Below, one piece after another: positions 6,616 through 7,366 of a DNA stretch of 7,366 nucleotides. This DNA is from Anaerolineae bacterium (lineage in GTDB: Bacteria > Chloroflexota > Anaerolineae > Aggregatilineales > Phototrophicaceae). A program made the translations under genes and the position numbers. The stretch spans positions 1 to 7,366 of the forward strand of contig JADLHH010000285.1 in assembly GCA_020848855.1 (NCBI GenBank). Reading direction: 5' to 3'. Positions within the stretch are counted from its first letter, which is position 1. The number at the start of each line of letters is the position of its first letter. The notes below the pieces were generated by a model, which was given only the letters and a program-made list of their open reading frames with translations, was not told where the DNA came from and did no database searches.

Positions 6616-6662
6616 CTCCCTGTTTGGTCAGGGAGAAACGAATATCTCTGTTGAGCAGAGAT
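6616..6662 (+). other. Tandem hairpins in the kdp upstream region
   Basis: Two perfect 7-bp hairpins lie close together. The first is CTCCCTG (6616-6622) with CAGGGAG (6629-6635) around TTTGGT. The second is ATCTCTG (6644-6650) with CAGAGAT (6656-6662) around TTGAG. Only eight bases separate them. If transcribed they would form a compact structured RNA. No known riboswitch class was recognised. Confidence 0.45.
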
Positions 6663-6680
6663 TATTTCAGACACCGTAGA

Positions 6681-6801
6681 TTTACGGAATTTTGACCGTT
6701 TTCCCTCCAATACTGAGTCCAATATGAAAGTGCCCTAAACTGCCCCAAACCGGGAGTCGAGGGCATTTTTACGGTTTCTTGACCGTTCTCAGGGCAATAC
6801 T
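6681..6801. repeat. Duplicated 34-nt motif upstream of the kdp genes
   Basis: Positions 6681-6714 and 6768-6801 match at about 26 of 34 bases and are 87 bp apart. Both begin TTTACGG, share TTGACCGTT in the middle and end CAATACT. Each copy contains the imperfect dyad ACGG-N8-CCGT. A third TTGACCG lies at 6811-6817. Repeated sites with even spacing ahead of an operon suggest a regulator-binding array, but the protein is unknown. Confidence 0.5.
6731..6770 (+). terminator. Terminator-like hairpin with T-run (possible kdp attenuator)
   Basis: TGCCCT (6731-6736) pairs with AGGGCA (6760-6765), and TTTTT (6766-6770) follows at once. Inside, ACTGCCC can pair with GGGAGT with one bulged base, giving a longer two-part stem. 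It points toward the kdp genes and lies 93 nt before the first small ORF. If the kdp promoter is upstream it would be an attenuator; otherwise it ends readthrough from the sugar operon. Confidence 0.5.
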
Positions 6802-6863
6802 TTCACCAATTTGACCGCTGCATCGGCGAGAATCAACAGCGTACATCACGAGGGAGGATACCG

Positions 6864-6944
6864 ATGGATGTCGTGTTTATCGCGCTCGTTCTCATCCTGT
6901 TCGCATTGTCGTGGGGCTTTATCCGGCTGTGCGAAAAAATCTAG
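6864..6944 (+). CDS. Small membrane protein upstream of kdpF (26 aa)
   Basis: A 26-codon gene with a strong GGGAGGA ribosome site (6852-6858) five bases before the ATG, and a TAG stop 12 nt before kdpF. The peptide is a single hydrophobic helix (MDVVFIALVLILFALSWGF, residues 1-19) ending in the polar tail IRLCEKI. From memory, similar mini-proteins with a C-terminal RLCE-like tail occur just ahead of kdpF in other bacteria and are usually unnamed or loosely labelled as potassium-transport proteins. Position and tight spacing suggest a part of, or a regulator of, the Kdp membrane complex; this has not been shown. Its short length would make many gene finders skip it. Confidence 0.75.
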   Translation: MDVVFIALVLILFALSWGFIRLCEKI

Positions 6945-6956
6945 GGGGATGAAGTC

Positions 6957-7049
6957 ATGAACTGGCTGTATCTGATTGTTGGACTGATTGCGCTGGGGCT
7001 GGTGTTCTATCTGGTCGCTGCCCTGCTCAAGCCGGAGTGGTTTTCATGA
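6957..7049 (+). CDS. kdpF: K+-transporting ATPase small subunit KdpF
   Basis: A 30-residue protein with one transmembrane helix (WLYLIVGLIALGLVFYLVAALL, residues 3-24) and the characteristic tail KPEWFS, matching the length and shape of KdpF. KdpF is a lipid-like small subunit that stabilises the KdpABC complex in the cytoplasmic membrane. A GGGGGAT ribosome site at 6945-6950 precedes the ATG. Its TGA stop overlaps the kdpA start in an ATGA arrangement, which implies coupled translation. Confidence 0.9.
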   Translation: MNWLYLIVGLIALGLVFYLVAALLKPEWFS

Positions 7050-7366
7050 CCGTCAACAGTGTTCTGCAACTGGCATTCTACATGGTCGTGCTGCTGCTGG
7101 TGGTGAAGCCGCTGGGCACGTACATGGCGAACGTCTACGAAGGGCGTTCATTCGTCAATCGCATTTTAAGTCCGGCAGAGCGCTTGCTCTACCGGTTGTT
7201 CGGCGTGCGCGAAGACGACGAGATGAACTGGAAGACCTACGCGCTGGCGTTTATGGTGTTCAACGTGCTGGGTCTGCTGGTCGTCTACGGGCTTCAGCGC
7301 GTGCAAACGTCGCTGCCGCTCAACCAGGGCACGCTATTCCTGACCACCGGCATGACCGCCGATTCG
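7046..7366 (+). CDS. kdpA: Potassium-transporting ATPase subunit KdpA (partial, N-terminal 107 codons)
   Basis: The frame opens at the ATG overlapping the last bases of kdpF and remains open to the right edge. KdpA is the potassium-channel-like subunit of the P-type KdpFABC pump that imports K+ when external potassium is scarce. The N-terminus shows the first membrane helix (about residues 5-24), then the family signature KPLGTYMANVYEG (21-33) and LSPAERLLYRLFGV (41-54). EMNWKTYALAFMVFNVLGLLVVYGLQRVQTSLPLN (59-93) contains the second helix. The segment before the first selectivity loop (QGTLFLTTGMTADS) differs from the common proteobacterial LNPQ form but is in register. The selectivity loops lie beyond the edge. 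Confidence 0.95.
   Translation, partial: MTVNSVLQLAFYMVVLLLVVKPLGTYMANVYEGRSFVNRILSPAERLLYRLFGVREDDEMNWKTYALAFMVFNVLGLLVVYGLQRVQTSLPLNQGTLFLTTGMTADS

Larger units (their letters stand above)
6371..6863. other. Gene-free interval between the sugar operon and the kdp operon
   Basis: About 490 bp without a credible protein gene. Open frames at 6458-6679 (+) and 6495-6722 (-) lack ribosome sites and recognisable domains. The stretch is more AT-rich than the flanking genes and holds a 22-bp palindrome, two tight hairpins, a terminator-like hairpin and a duplicated 34-nt motif, each listed separately. GATAAT at 6505-6510 resembles a -10 box but has no matching -35, so no promoter for kdp is called. 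Confidence 0.7.

Noticed and set aside
6458..6679. 73-codon GTG-start frame in the intergenic region
   Set aside because: It starts inside the palindrome, lacks a ribosome site and runs through both hairpins; there are no family features.
6692..6816. Repeated TTGACC as -35 boxes for a kdp promoter
   Set aside because: None of the three copies has an acceptable -10 hexamer at 16-18 bp.
1..7366. Mobile elements, tRNA/rRNA genes, CRISPR arrays or defence genes
   Set aside because: No transposase or integrase motifs, target-site duplications, regularly spaced repeats or cloverleaf sequences were seen on either strand.

Overview
The window (about 60% GC by eye) reads as a free-living bacterium carrying a sugar or polyol utilisation locus next to the start of a high-affinity potassium transporter operon. 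Codon use, the compact operon and the short palindromic GC-rich repeat are compatible with a Chloroflexota (Anaerolineae-like) genome. That placement is an impression, not something the sequence proves. Reading frames antisense to the real genes are long because of the GC content and are not annotated.

Left side, minus strand (1-1449): a GntR/FadR-type regulator with an FCD ligand-binding domain is followed, 143 bp downstream, by the start of a secreted family 5 ABC transporter substrate-binding protein that runs off the left edge. The regulator has a clear sigma-70-type promoter (TTGACA, 17 bp, TATGCT). A perfect 15-bp operator-like site of the TGGTNNNACCA type overlaps its -10, which suggests autoregulation.

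Middle, plus strand (1518-6370): a divergent promoter (TTGCTT, 17 bp, TATGCT) lies inside a perfect inverted repeat with 18-bp arms. It drives a tight run of four genes: a LacI-type repressor, an aldo/keto reductase, an FGGY-family carbohydrate kinase and a zinc-dependent GatD-like polyol (phosphate) dehydrogenase. Gaps between them are 16, 3 and 6 nt. The simplest reading is an oxidoreductive route: the reductase makes a polyol from an aldose, the dehydrogenase turns polyol into ketose, and the kinase phosphorylates the ketose. Alternatively the kinase acts on the polyol and the dehydrogenase on the polyol phosphate. The actual sugar cannot be read from the sequence.

Right side (6371-7366): about 490 bp without a credible gene, but rich in structure. 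It holds a 22-bp perfect palindrome, two compact hairpins, a terminator-like hairpin with a T-run, and a duplicated 34-nt motif. Next come a 26-residue membrane mini-protein, kdpF, and the N-terminal 107 codons of kdpA, overlapping kdpF by four bases. This is the start of a Kdp potassium-transport operon, with a leader that could be regulatory.
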